Source of the DNA: Omphalotus guepiniiformis
Lineage: Eukaryota; Basidiomycota; Agaricomycetes; Agaricales; Omphalotaceae
DNA: 64,000 nucleotides
Assembly: GCA_028554645.1 (NCBI GenBank)
Contig: JAQOOI010000070.1
Span: 248,001-312,000 of the forward strand
Direction: 5' to 3'
Made by a program: the position numbers and the translations under genes. The notes below the pieces were generated by a model, which saw only the letters and a program-made list of their open reading frames with translations, had not been told where the DNA came from and did no database searches. Shown piece after piece: positions 1 to 12,139 of the stretch; position 1 is the stretch's first letter; the number at the start of each line of letters is the position of its first letter.

Positions 1-9
1 TTTACTTAC

Positions 10-383
10 TCGCTGGTCATCTTCCCAATACGGTATTGAGTCTGAAAGGTCTTTGGTTCGTTGAGAGAGTTCAGAACGAGATCAGCGACTGATCTTGTAC
101 TCTTGTCGTCCATGTCATCCGTAAGGTTGTCGAGGTAGAATAGATATGCTAGAAAATCTGAGCAAAGGCGTAGTTGAGGGTATCCTGCATCAGGATAGCA
201 TACAGCTGCGAGTAGAGTGAACCGTTGCGCATCATACATGGCTAAATCCCCTTGGGAAGCTGGTGACAGCTTGAAAAACCATTTCTTGGTTTCCGGAGAT
301 ACACTCCTGTGATACTTATTGAAGCGCAAGTTATAGTCACAGGAAGATGCGAGATCGGGAAGGGCGAAAGACGAGTACTTCAT
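10..383 (-). CDS. Sesquiterpene synthase (terpene cyclase), 5' exon only, gene runs off left edge
   Basis: Seen: an open frame of about 124 codons from ATG at 383, ending at a consensus donor GTAAGT on the minus strand (positions 9-4), so only the first exon lies in the window. It starts MKYSSFALPDL. The stretch FLAYLFYLDNLTDDMDD, about residues 78-94, matches the first metal-binding (D/N-rich) motif of class I terpene cyclases, and is followed by the usual LVLNSL segment. Known: in basidiomycete sesquiterpene synthases this motif binds the Mg-diphosphate of farnesyl diphosphate, and the second NSE motif lies further downstream, here outside the window. Inferred: cytosolic cyclisation of farnesyl diphosphate. 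The neighbouring divergent P450 supports a terpenoid cluster. Product skeleton cannot be told from this exon. Confidence 0.85.
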
Positions 384-1745
384 AGTGTAGAGGTCGAGAC
401 GAGGGCGATTGTCTTCTGGGCTCCTCTCAGCAAATACCGTCCGTTTTTAACCGAGAACGACAAAAGAGATAGTCAATTCGCAATGAATCATGATGTATGA
501 TGCGCCAGAAGCTGTGAAAGCGCACAGACGGGGTTTAAAGAATATACTGCCCTCTTTGTGTCCAGGGAAAGGGTCACGTACCCGTTTGCATTGGGTATCC
601 TTGATTTGGCGGGTTTTGGCATCAGAAAGCATATCGGCAGAGTGTATGCGACTTTTTTCTGCTTAGCAGCCTGCAGGGCGCTGACTCTGATTTCGGTCTC
701 AAACATGCGGTAAAGATACTCATACAGTCACTGGCGACATCGGATATAGATCTGTCCGACTCCTAGGAGAGAAACCATAGATAGATATTCATACCAGCCT
801 TTGATACTTTCGGAGATAAAGTAGGTAAGAGTAGGAATTTTGCTTTCAAGTTGCGAAATCCGAAATTGGTAGCTTTTGTTCAGGAACGAGAACACCTAGG
901 CGCTGTCTGCAGGGCACAGAGAGGGTTAGAGCCGATAAGTACGATGTCTTTTGAGTCTTACCAACGATAGCAAGAGTACGAGTTAGTAATCCTGGAAGAA
1001 AGGCGTTGAACCGAACCAAAGGTTTCGTGAGAATTGTCTCATGAACGAGCGAACCGAGCCGGTTAACCACACCAAACTTTGCAACTTGCCCTTACACATC
1101 CTTTTTCCTGAATTGTTTTTGCTCCTCCTCAGTTCCCAGTGTGGGTCACAAATCGAAATTTAAACATCTGATAAACATCCTGCTATACATTGAAACGAGA
1201 TGTGACCTCAGATACATCTCAAGTACTCCCTTAGGCCAAGTTATTGTCAAGCGACCTCGGAGGTGACGATTCACCAGGGTCTTTCCCTAGTCTTTCCCTA
1301 TACTCGTAACATGACGTGGAATTGGGAAGGCTAGTCTGACGCGCTTGTAAGTGTCAGCATTGTTTCGTGAACGGTTTAGACTTATTTCGTTGTACATAGA
1401 TTTGTCTTTCCTGCCGAGCAAATATAGACCGGCTGGATTTGGCCGTCCTTGCTTCTCCCTTGCTTCTCCCTCAGCTGTCACCAGCTCACAGCTATAAGGA
1501 CACCTATTAACCGGTGGGAAACAACATTCATTGCATCGAAAGGCCTCCATTGCTATCGGACCGCGCGGAAAAACCATCCATAACTCTGATATCTGTCATT
1601 CCATTCAGATCCTACATAAACGTGTTACAGTCACATGTTCTTTGGGCTTCTAGATTAGCGTACAAGTCTGATCTTTGTTGTGGGTATCTTGCTGTTAAGA
1701 CCGATCCTTGACCTCTGTTTTCTACTCACTAGGCTCTTGCTTCAG
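384..1745. promoter_or_regulatory. Divergent intergenic region between terpene synthase and P450
   Basis: About 1.36 kb separates the start codons of the two divergent genes, so it probably holds both promoters. No coding frame here shows recognisable protein similarity. I see no repeat or defined operator that I could name. Confidence 0.4.
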
Positions 1746-4152
1746 ATGAGCCTTCCTCTCTTGCAAGACTTACTTGCGACGCCTTCGGGTTACCCTAGCA
1801 TTGCGGTCTATGCAGCAGTGCTCCTAGTAGGCTTGACGTTCGTTTCATATCTACGGGCGCGTATCAACAGTACTGTGCGGAAACTCCGTGGGCCAGCATC
1901 TTCTTCGCTCATATACGGTATGTTTCTGACAGCTTGTGTTACTATCCCCTCGTTAAGTTTCTTCCAGGCAACTTACCTCAACTTTATCTGTCAAGAAACT
2001 ACGGAGATTACGAGTACAAATGGCAAGCTCAGTTTGGAGACGTATATCCGATCAATGGATGCGTTGGAGTAAGCCCGGTTTCTCTTGGATGTTCTGTGCG
2101 CCTTCTAAATGACAACTTTTGCACATAGGAGAAACGATTGCTCGTCTCTGATCACGCAGCTCTGAAGTTCATATTCAACAACGCGACAACCTTTGTTCGG
2201 AGCGCGTCTTTTCGACGAATTGCATGGGTGTTGACTGGAGAGGGTGGTCTCTTTCACGTTGATGGTGAGCAGAAACATTTCTAGAAAGCCTTCGATAGTA
2301 ACAAAATCAATTCATAGAGGATGAACACCGGCGGCTGCGCAGCGTCATGAACCTAGCATTCGCCCCAACTCACGTCCGAAATCTTGTTCCTCTATTCCAA
2401 GATGTTTCTCGGAAGGTCTGCATCGGTCATCTTCAATCAACATCTTCTAAAAAGTACCCCTTCCTTAGGTGATCGAACGCTTGAGACACTCCTGCGACTC
2501 CCATGTTTCTTCGGATGGCATCATTGATATGTACAAGTTACTGCAAGACGCTACGTTGGACACGGTCAGTCAAGGTGAGTCCAGTTCGAGGAAAAAATCC
2601 CTTCTCCACTGCTTAGGTGCCTCACCAGGGGCTATTGGTTATCAGCTAAACGCCATGGACGAAGGAAAGACAAGCGCTCTTGTCCAAGCCCAATATAACG
2701 CACTGTAAGAGTCGTTGTTAAACCCATGATCTCTGGCGCTGAAAAAAACTCCATCTGAATAGCGCGCTTGCTTCGAATCGGACCCAGATATCGTTAATGG
2801 CAGATAGTGTCATCGAATACATGCCACAATTCGCCGTCCGACTGGCTCTTTATTTGCCCACCTCGTCATGCCGTGCACTACGCCGCTTCCGAGAACAGTG
2901 TCGACGGCTTATGAACGATCTAGTTGGTAAGAAAATGGAGGCTTCGAGCATAGGAGAGAAAGGGAAAGATCTGTTGAGTGTGATGAGTACGTCGATGTAT
3001 TATTCCCTTCGGAAGGCTGAAAAGACTTATTGGTTTTGTTGAAGTCGATATTAACTCTCAGGTTCAAGCATCGAGCAAGCTCCATGATATCGATCTCTGC
3101 AACCAATCACGGTCACTATTGATTGCTGGACAGGAAACAACGGTACGTTTTTCAAAAATTATAATTCTACTTCGAGATATCTAAACTTGATGTTTATTGA
3201 CAGGGAGGATTCTTATCCTGGGCACTATATGAGATAGCCAACCACCGCGAATGGCAGGAGCAAGTACGGAACGAGCTCCTCGAATTGCGTCAGCGATCTG
3301 GAGGCGTACTGAGTCGGGCGGATGTCGAGTCCGCAATTTATCTGAACGCGCATTTGAAGGTGAATCGATTGTTCGTTCATTGCTTGCACAACGAACGAGA
3401 CCTGCTTACGCTGATCTATGTATCTACCTTGTGAAGGAAACCATGCGCATGTACCCTGGCGTCCCCATCATCGACCGCGTCGCTACTGAAGATGTAGTAG
3501 TCCCCCTGACAACGCCATTGACATTGAAAGATGGGACGACGATTACTGAAATTCCTTTGGCGAAAGGTCAAATCGTACATTGCATGGTGTCTTCTTACAA
3601 CAAGTATGTTTTCCTGTCGTCAAACCTGTTGAAGGGGTGATGTTGATGATTTTTAGATCGACCGTTCTTTGGGGACCTGACGGTCATAAATTCACGCCCA
3701 AACGTTGGTTACAGAAAGAAGATGGTATGCAGGGCAAGGCACTTGGACCATATGCGAACGTGTGGGTGGTATTTTTTTCTCTCTTTCGTATCAGCCTGCT
3801 TTAACAATCCGACGATGTTGCAGATTATCCTTCCTAAGCGGTCCTTTCACCTGTATCGGGTGAGTGTTTGTGAAACAATACTAATCTACAATCTCTAACC
3901 GCCGAGCTCTTCTTCCCTTAGCTGGCGATTTGCGTAAGTCCCTTTTCCTTTCCCCTTTCGTTTTACCCTTCACTCAACAGCGGTCTCTTCTAAAGCTTGA
4001 TGCAAATCCAAGTAATCCTTGCGGAACTCATCTGCAACTTTGAGTTTGGTATCTCCGAGATGCCCATCAGACCAAATGTCGCAACGACTCTTCTCCCCGT
4101 TTCTGACGATGGTCTTCCGCATTTACCGCTTGTTGTGAGGCCGGTTCAGTAG
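1746..4152 (+). CDS. Cytochrome P450 monooxygenase (14 exons)
   Basis: Exon model: 1746-1917, 1968-2068, 2129-2264, 2318-2415, 2469-2574, 2617-2704, 2763-2986, 3045-3142, 3204-3359, 3437-3603, 3657-3761, 3824-3859, 3922-3933, 3996-4152. It stays in frame throughout and gives 551 residues, a normal P450 length. Seen: N-terminal membrane anchor (VYAAVLLVGLTFVSYL); I-helix LLIAGQETT; K-helix ExxR as KETMR; PERF-region LWGPDGHKFTPKRWL; haem loop FLSGPFTCIG followed by WRFA. The Cys is the expected haem thiolate ligand; Phe stands where Arg or Lys is common before it. Exon 13 is only 12 nt. Inferred: ER-bound hydroxylase acting on the product of the divergent terpene synthase. The first M of the longer frame at 1680 is less likely because 1746 directly precedes the anchor. 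Confidence 0.88.
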
Positions 4153-4604
4153 TTCATTTCGTTTGCTGCGCTGCCACGGAGTCTTTCCCTCAGGGTTGGC
4201 ACCCTTGTACTGTTTACATAATTGTGATAATGCTTAGGAATAAATACGTCTTGCGTTCTTCCCTCATGTGGCAAAGTTCAGGACGGGCATATGAATCCTG
4301 AAACTCGAAGAAGTTGGATCGTTCTGCCTCGGAAGGGCTCTAGGAAGGGAAGGGGGTGTATTACGACACGCCAGACAGAAACACTGCTCCTGCGACTGGT
4401 CGATGTCTGCATCGAATCGCAAACCCTCGGAGTCTGGTCTGTGTTGCCCAATGTCCGCAACCACTTACACCGCATCCAGGGTGTCTGCGGCACCGAGCGG
4501 CGAGCTCTTCTGCTGTCGCATAGGTTGATAAGCCCGGAAGTACCAAATGCTAGAACCATACATGAACATACATGCTATAAAGCCACAGCGACCCGGGGTC
4601 AGAG

Positions 4605-4631
4605 TCGATTACTCTTATTCGATTAGCTCGG
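4605..4631 (+). repeat. 27-bp dispersed repeat, copy 1
   Basis: Identical over 27 bp to the reverse complement of 6398-6424, and about 22 of 27 identical to the reverse complement of 6891-6917, which lies in the last coding exon of the mucin-like gene. The sequence starts TCGATTACTCTTATTCGATT. Origin unknown. Confidence 0.7.
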
Positions 4632-5338
4632 AGTAGCACAGGAACACTCAAAGATACTTTCCGCACAGAAAATGATGTCACTGCTGGCGTTGCTCGGGCC
4701 CTGTCCGGCGAGAGAGGAACAGGAAACATGCCTCTGGTAAACAAATGTATATGATTGCTTCGTAACGCTTGCAGTGTGACCGCCACTAGGTACGACCTTG
4801 ACCTACCTTGACGACGCGGTGTCCTCGAGAATTGGCAAGGCTCAGCATCGCTGAACGGCCTACCACTTTTCGCATTGAGATAGCAAATTTTTCACGCACG
4901 TAGAGGGACAGCCAAGGGATACTTCTTCAAAGGTATTTCCATGCATTGCTCGACATGCCCTAACCACCAATTTCAAGTTCCCCGCGTCTATTGTCTATCT
5001 AGCCTTTGGCACCTGCTGGCCCTGAATCTTGGCTTTAAGTTCCGTGTCACTTCAGGCTCAAAATGCTGAAGTCCCGGTTGTAGCTTAAGGATGGCAGAGG
5101 GATATGTCCGCAGTTTTCAGGTATAGTCTCGGTGATATCTTGCTTGATATGATTCCATCACCAGCTTGAAGATCCCCGTTGACTTTTCAAATGATTAGAG
5201 GGTCACGAGTAGCATACTACATTGCCGCATTTACAGTTCTGTTGACCCAGGACCGGAGTCAATGAATGAACAAGTGCGACCAGGCTCGTCGAGTGACAGC
5301 TTTTCACGGAAGCCCAGCTCCTTCTGAGATTCTACATA

Positions 5339-5465
5339 TGTCAGAAACGATTACTTGTAAGTAACGAGTTTACAGAACTCAGGTGATACACAGATGCGGG
5401 AATCGACTGATATTGCATACTACAGTACCTGTCAGAAATGAGTACTTGTAAGTAACGAGTTCAAA
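5339..5465 (+). repeat. 36-bp imperfect direct repeat pair with short palindrome
   Basis: Copies at 5339-5374 and 5430-5465 begin TGTCAGAAA and share ACTTGTAAGTAACGAGTT; they differ at a few positions. The first contains TTACTT-GT-AAGTAA, a 6-bp inverted repeat with a 2-bp spacer. No function assigned. Confidence 0.6.
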
Positions 5466-6397
5466 GTCCTGTAAGAAGAAAGTTTGTATGTCCTTCTGAA
5501 TCTGATATCATCAACCAATTTCAGGGATGTGTAAGAGTCATCTCGAAACTGATCTGCGGCATGTACACAATATGGGGCTTGCTTTTAGTCAATCCACACC
5601 AATGACACGACGGTTATAACTTGAAGCTTCATCATACGTTGATATGTAATGAATATTCTAAGTAATTAGTCTAGCCCAAATAATTAGACAACCATACCTC
5701 GACAATACTATATACTTCCCTGATTCCCTGTCGAAAATAGGTATTGCCCCCAACAAGTCATGGTGCATCAAACTGCTTCCTGTGTTGCACCAAGTCCGCT
5801 ACACTCGGTCATGTATCGCTTTGTGGTCTTCTTTAGGATTGGGTAGAGAGAAACTGCTGGCTTGTGATTGCCGCAGTCCAATGCTGAGATGGTGAAGAAC
5901 AGAAGAGTAAGACTCGGACTTCATAGACTCAGAAGGTCAGGAAATGGGAGGTGAGCCTGGTGGATTGACAAAGAGAAGAGAAGGATGAACCTTTCAAAGT
6001 GCGGTTCACAAAGCCTTTGAAATCACTGCTTCTATACTAGCCAGACTTCGGTCTTCAGCAGGTCATAATCGCATAGTACTGATTGAAGTGTCTTGGATGA
6101 CCTCGGACTCGTTTCTTCATTCACTGGTATTCAAGATGATTTCTTATTAATCTAGAAACACCGGTATTGCGATGGAAGAAGAAGAAATTGTGCAGCGTAT
6201 CATTGCCTGTGGTCGTCTTAACACGAGTTCCTCAGCGCCACGGCCTGCCAGTGTGACAAAAAATATCAGCTATTTTTCGTTGTAATTCTTTTAGTACATT
6301 GCCAAACACTACACAAGCATCGGCCATGGCCGGGAGTTGCACGTTGGTTCTCCGCTCGGTCCCTCAACCTGCCTCTTCAGCGGCGCATCAATCTTTC

Positions 6398-6424
6398 CCG
6401 AGCTAATCGAATAAGAGTAATCGA
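6398..6424 (-). repeat. 27-bp dispersed repeat, copy 2 (inverted)
   Basis: Exact reverse complement of 4605-4631. A diverged third copy (6891-6917) is coding in the adjacent gene, where it encodes VDYSRPISS; this copy would read LDYSYSISS in one frame. It may be a duplicated scrap of that gene's 3' end. Confidence 0.65.
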
Positions 6425-6855
6425 GTATGGACCCACAGCGACCCATTGTACAACCCTGATGTTGAATGTAGAGCGCTCGTTCGAATGTACATAGTATTCA
6501 GGAGATTCGCGAAGTTCTCTGGTATTGATTACATTAAGCAGTAGGGTATAAGACAATTTGATGTACGGTATGCACAGAGTCCGTAAAGAAGATCCTTGAA
6601 AATGTGCTATGAAAGGTTGTGCAGAGTAAAAAAAACAAAATTGATGATCCATGCTAAAGGAATGTGATAAGTGTACTCGTATGCGAGGACTGAATGTGGT
6701 ATAGACTGTTTCAAACATGTCCAAGGAGTCTTTCATGGTAATCTCGAACCGCGGGGGAGGTAGGCATGTCCCGCCTTTCTTCCTGAATAACTTCCATGCG
6801 CGAGTCTGGAGAACCCACCCGCTGGAAGATGATCTAGAAAGATGCATTCAGCCCG

Positions 6856-9783
6856 CTACTCTACAAAGCATGACAGTACTCCTGAACTCACCGAGCTAAT
6901 CGGTCTCGAGTAATCGACGTGATCCAACAAGCTTACAGAGCTTGCATTGGACGCAGTCTCCCAGTCCTGGGTTTGAGGAACCTCGTAATTAAAGAGAGAG
7001 ATATCGAGTAGACCATCAGGATGATACGAGTCCGTCGATTCCGCGGGCGTAACAGCTTCGGTGATCATAGGAGGAATAGTGCGTGATCCAGAAGAAAGGA
7101 CGAGATCTGTCAATGTGCCCGTAAATTTCGGGCGGACAGGTGGGTTCAAAAGAGACGAAGGAGACGGGGGAAGGTCCGACGTAGAATTCATAGATGAAGG
7201 CAATGACAACCTTTCCAACTTCTGACTGGAACTGCTTCCACCCCGCAACAGACCATCTTTACCACCTTTACTGCTGACAGGAACGGCTGGCACTCCAGTT
7301 GGTGATGCTATGTCTTTTCTAGTCCATCCGTGTGTGCCAGTGAGCAATTCCCCGTCCTCTCTATCATCTTCCGAGCCACTGCCCTCATAGTTACTAGCTG
7401 CCTGCTGGCCAAGATGTATCAACGAATTGTTGTCGACAGCCCCATAGCCCGGAATAGTCGCCAGAATGTTTCCATTCTGTTCACTCATCATTGGTATTCT
7501 CATAGGCGCTTGATGACCAGAATAAAACTGTGTATCTTCATCCACTTCGGCCTCGTCTTCCTCTACTTCTTCGGCCAAGGGAGGTTTCCACTCGTGCGCT
7601 GCCAGAGGACCTTGTGAAGCAGCACCGGTAAGCTTTCCTGGGATGAGAACCCGACCAAATCGCGATGCCGTGTCATAGCGTGCTGGAATAGCGCTTCTGT
7701 CACGTAGACGCCGCCTTCGTCTTCGCAGAGCCCAGAAAAGTAAAATGACCCCACCCACTACCAAGATTACCCCACAAACAACGAGTCCGATGATGGCACC
7801 TTTACTATGAGACCTGTTGCGATGGTCAATACAGTACAAATCAAGGACTCGGCAGAACGTACCGTGGGTCCTGTTGAACATGGCCCGTAGGCCAGGAGGT
7901 AGTCACAACTGTACCAGTAAAAGTTGGAACGGTTGTAACGTCGCCATTAGAAAGTGTCGTCGTCCCGAACAGCGTCGTAAGAACAGATGTTAATAAAACC
8001 GAGTCGGAGCTGTCTGTTTGAGTTACCGCCACTCCATCTGTAACGAGCGCCTCAACGGCAACATTTGACAGGGACGAGACTGTGACCCCATCTACAACGA
8101 CAGGGGTGGAGAACGAGACATGTTCTAGGCTTGTGAGCATGACTGTGGCTGTAGCGGTGACAGTCGTAGATGTGACCAAAGTAGTGAATGAATCTGACAC
8201 AGAAAGCAAAAGTGAGGTGGCATTGATAAGTGTTCGTCTATGAATGAATGACAGCATGAGTGTAATAATGGTCAAAGCAATTATATTTAAACTCACAAAG
8301 TTGATGTATCGGGTCCTCCTGCTGTAAGCAATACTGTTTCTGTTGTTGAAGTGATAGGTGGAGATTCCGTGGCTTTTGTTTGGGTGGTAAGTGACGCATT
8401 GGACGTCAAGAGAGTAGTAGATATCGGAGACTCGGTAGCCGTCGTGATGGTCGTGAACGAAATTGAAGTGAAATCAGATGCATTAGATGAAGAACTCCAC
8501 GTGGAGATGGGAGTTGTAGGAGTAAAAGAGTGCGAATCTGTAGAAGTAACGGTGCCCGAAGTGTTCTGAGTGTCCGTTGAGTAATTACTCGAGAATACAG
8601 TAGTCGAAGAGGAGACATCGATAGAAGAATCAATAGATGTTCTAGCATCAGTCGTTGTAGATTCCGACTCCGTAGGCAATGATTCAGTGCTGGTGGAAGA
8701 GCTGGTATCGGCCGAATCACTGGAAGTGGTAGACGGAATAGATATTGCAGTGGAAGGAAAACTGGTAGGAGACGATGATTCTTGGGAGGAAGAAGTAGGA
8801 GGACCGGTTGTGGGTACGATAGTATTAGCTGGTGATGTTGTGACAATAGAGGAACCAGAGGATGAAGGTGTTTCGGGGGACGTGATAGAAGATACATCTG
8901 TAGTGGGCGACGACACAGCAGGCGCTGATGTTGTTCCTGCAGGAGTCCCTGTCTCTGTCGTGGAATTTTCAGGTGACGTGGTGATGATCATATCTGAGGA
9001 CGAGGAAGTTGAGTCAGCCGCATCGCTCGAAGAGGTGGTTGGCTCCAGAACAGACAAAGTCGTCGACTCTGATCGCGTTGCGGATGCGGAAGATGTCGAA
9101 ATCTCAGCTACACTTGTGCTAGATGGTGAGGTCGTAGTCGGTGCGGGAGATAGTGTGTCCGTAGTGCTTGCGGTGCTTGCGCTCAGCGAACCAGGTACAG
9201 TAGGTTCCGGAGTTTCCACTGCAGTGGTGCCAGGTGATACACTCGTAGAGCTAGGCACGGGAGATACCGTAGCACTTGTGTCTGGCGGTGATCCCGCCGT
9301 ACTTGTACTTGGTGACGAAGGCAGAGTATCCGAAATGCTCGTGCCCAGTATTGAGCTTGAATCGGACGAAATAGTTTCCGAAGTTTCCGACACACTTGGG
9401 CTAGAGTTTGAACTCGAACTGGGAGCTGGAGGTATTGCATCCGCAGTGCTTGTGCTGGGCAACGTGCTCGAACTAGGTGTCGTAGAGTCCGACATTTCCG
9501 TGGCACTCGTGCTCAGTGATGGACTCGAACTAGGTGAAGGAGATATGGAAGTCTCTGAGCCACTGCTAGTGCTCAGTGACGAACTCGAGCTGGCAGAGGG
9601 AGATAAAACTATCTGTGATGTACTTGTACTCGAAAGTGAGTTGGTACCGGTGCCGGAGTCGCTGGTGCTTGTCGGCCATATTCGCGATGATTGGTCATTT
9701 GAAGAAAATGACATGGAAGAGCTTCCGACGACCAACAACCAGTTTGCTTGGACGCCAGCGGTACTGCTAGACATACATAACAT
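6856..9783 (-). CDS. Ser/Thr-rich mucin-like single-pass membrane protein
   Basis: Model: exons 9783-8297, 8237-7863 and 7813-6856 on the minus strand, joined in phase (about 939 residues, or 936 from the second Met at 9774). The N-terminus has a weak hydrophobic segment (NWLLVVGSSSMSF). About 470 residues of Ser/Thr/Pro-rich low complexity follow, then a more ordered region rich in TTVTATATV-like runs. One transmembrane helix (GAIIGLVVCGVILVVGGVIL) is flanked by a run of arginines (RRRRRRLRDRS). An acidic, Ser-rich cytosolic tail of about 290 residues follows. Known: this layout resembles fungal cell-wall sensor proteins with an O-mannosylated stalk. Inferred: plasma membrane, heavily O-glycosylated. 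A possible donor near 6889 (GTGAGT) means the true C-terminus could differ. Confidence 0.7.
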
Positions 9784-11328
9784 TCAGACACAGACAACAA
9801 CCTTTCTCGAAGAAATAGACGCACGATTCTATGTTTTTAGATTAGGGACAAATCTCCTTGTTCTGACAGGATGGTAGACGAAGAAAAAGATGGGGGAATG
9901 TGAGAACAATATTTCCCCAGATACCATACTTATTGTGCGCGTGGGGTAGAGGGACACGCAAAAGTACCGATTGGAGAGAAATGCAAGGAGCAAGTGTGGC
10001 ACCCGAAAATACGCCTAAAAAAAGCGTGGAGCTATGCGGGACCGAGTTCCGTCAGCGCAACTCTGGCAGTCTGAGTTAGTCGACCGAAGAACAACTTCAG
10101 AGTGTGCCTAGATCACCCGACGACTCTTGGTCAACAGAATCCCAAAGTCAAAGAAAAAGAGAGCACCTTTTGTCCAAAGCAAAGAAAGCCATGAACAGTT
10201 TCATGAATCATAGATGGAGCCTTGCATCATTGAAAAAGCCTCGAGGGAATCGTTGCCATAACACCAATATCAGTCTGTGTTGATATGACGTCTTTCAGTA
10301 TAAGAATATCAGACGAATGTGCTTATCGGACTGGGATTGAAGTCTTTCAAGTGTTACACATACATTGATACAACATAGTACACCATACGGTCCATACCAT
10401 CACTTGGGTTCTTGCAGGTGAGTGGAACACGATGCTATTCTGATTGTACTTAGGGTGAGTATTCTGCGCATATAAGCAGGTCCCTCACCTATGTAGTAGT
10501 GTTGAGTGCTTGGACCTAAGTAGCGGCCGGGTGGGGTATACAGCACGATTATCGTCCGGAAAATGAGTGAAGTACTGATTCCCAAGCCCATCAGGATACA
10601 CACGGCGAGGCCGGGCGGGTGAGCTCTTTCACGGTTTCAGTGGATTCTCAACGCGACAGCATATTGATAGACCACATAAATCAACCGAACTTTGCAGAGC
10701 AGCAGCGCGAAAGATGTTGACGATTCATGACAATCGAATTAATCATCAACTATATGCATACACGATTGATCCAGTCCATGCAAAAATGCCCTAAACTCGT
10801 ATTTGGTGACTAGTGACCCCTTTTACGACGACATTTCAGGGATATGCCAAAGAAAATGGTAAAATGAACAACGCACCTGCAATTGGCTTTCTCCCATGAG
10901 TTCACAGCATTATTCAACGACACCCGCCAGGCGCGTTTCCCACTCTCAAAGATACAATCGACGAGGAATGTTTACAAGCTGATAGTAAGGCCAATTCACG
11001 AAGAACACCTACTGAAGATGAAAGTACTGGACAGGATAGGCTTCGTCAGGGCTTTGGGTACATACAGCAAATACGCGTACACATACAAATGTATTACTAT
11101 GAGTCTGACTCTATCCTGACTGAGGGCGTTATTCCATCCAACGGCTCAGGAGTCACCACAGTCGAAGTTGAACAATTTCAAGATAAGATGCAAACAATCT
11201 TGTGTCCGGCTTTCAGGTCGCTTATCTCTCGGAGACTCGTTTGGACTGCACTTTCACGCGAGAACTGTGACACAGAAACAGACTGGTCACTGCGGAGGTA
11301 CCAGTGTATCCAGGATATACCGCCTACA
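9784..11328. other. 1.5-kb intergenic region
   Basis: Holds the upstream region of the mucin-like gene (minus) and of family copy 1 (plus). A hydrophobic frame at 10400-10603 (minus) ends near a possible donor, but no exon partner was found. No repeat or RNA gene recognised. Confidence 0.35.
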
Positions 11329-12066
11329 ATGAACAAACAACATACCCTGTCGGCTTATGAGCGTATTATCCACTATCCTGCCTCACATGTAGAGTCGAAC
11401 GCGCGAGGACCTGCATTGCTCCCTGGCGTCGTGTGCACTTATACGTCTTGCTATTATCATGAAGATATATTGACTGATCTCGTTGGTGCCGACAAATCCT
11501 TCCATCTCTGCGGTGGTTTTGTAATCGACAGCCAAACTCTCATGGAATGGGGTTCTCGTCTAGGAGATCCAGGAGATCTGTCCTGTGATCCAAATACTCC
11601 CAATGCTATGCGCATGGCCATGCGAAGGGTTCAAAGTGTGCTTGAGAAGTATAGGCCTGCAAAGGTTCATAGTTTCGGGCCTGACATTGGGTGGCAGGAG
11701 AGGGGCGTTATCATTACCACTCAAAGTGCCTACTTCAGTCATGCTCTTGACCCGGATAATCTACCACAATTCGAGCGAGGAGAGAAAGAGAAGCAGGCTG
11801 AAGAGCTTTTGAGGGAACACGGTGAGTTGTCGTGCTCCTATTCACGCGCATTTAGCAAACGGTTGAGATGCGTTGGAAATTATTAGGAATCACGAATGCT
11901 CAATTCAGGACGGTCAATCGCTGAAGTCCACGAGGTTGCTGTTTTTCTCCTCCTGATGTCGATTTCTACATGGATGTCTGCATTCTTTACTACGCTGTCC
12001 TCCTCTCTAGCTGTGTTGGCAGTCTCCCAACTCTCTTGTTCTTCTCATTGCTGTGGGCTGAAATGA
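11329..12066 (+). CDS. Uncharacterised duplicated family, copy 1
   Basis: Model: exons 11329-11821 and 11909-12066, giving 216 residues. I do not recognise the family. Seen: LLPGVVCTYTSC near residue 35, then YHEDILTDLVG, HLCGGFVID and LMEWG, an ITTQSAYFSHALDPDNLPQF block, and a charged ending EEKQAEELLREHG. The second exon adds RSIAEVHEVAVFLLL and a hydrophobic tail, so the protein may be tail-anchored. The splice is supported because the frame after the same acceptor (CAATTCAG) is conserved as RSVVEVYEVAV in copy 3. The upstream open frame from 11089 is not shared with the other copies, so I start at 11329. Tandem with copies 2 and 3. Confidence 0.6.
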
Positions 12067-12085
12067 TTCAGTGGACGAATACATA

Positions 12086-12096
12086 CCACGTGATCA
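12086..12096 (+). promoter_or_regulatory. CCACGTGATCA element upstream of family copy 2
   Basis: The E-box-like core CACGTG sits 48 bp before the ATG of copy 2. The identical 11-mer is upstream of copy 3 (12925-12935) and, inverted, of copy 4 (16165-16175). CACGTG is a known site for bHLH factors. It may also simply be part of the duplicated unit. Confidence 0.45.
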
Positions 12097-12139
12097 ATGG
12101 TTAAAAAGACTCTGGGCCAAATAATTTGAATTGCAAGCA

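Larger units (their letters stand above)
4153..6855. other. 2.7-kb gene-poor region with short dispersed repeats
   Basis: No convincing gene. The longest frame (6377-6847, minus) has no recognisable motif and lies just downstream of the mucin-like gene, so it may be 3' UTR or chance. The region contains two copies of a 36-bp direct repeat (5339-5374, 5430-5465) and two inverted copies of a 27-bp sequence (4605-4631, 6398-6424). Confidence 0.4.

Noticed and set aside
6377..6847. 156-codon minus-strand frame downstream of the mucin-like gene
   Set aside because: No recognisable domain or homology, and includes a copy of the dispersed 27-bp repeat; more likely 3' UTR or chance.
8687..9877. Long plus-strand open frame of 396 codons opposite the mucin-like gene
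   Set aside because: Antisense shadow: Ser/Thr-rich codons (TCN/ACN) read as Glu/Val/Asp on the other strand, giving a long frame without stops. No motif and repetitive Glu/Val/Ser composition.
11089..11328. N-terminal extension of family copy 1
   Set aside because: Open but not shared with copies 2-4, whose proteins start near the YPASH segment; the ATG at 11329 fits better.
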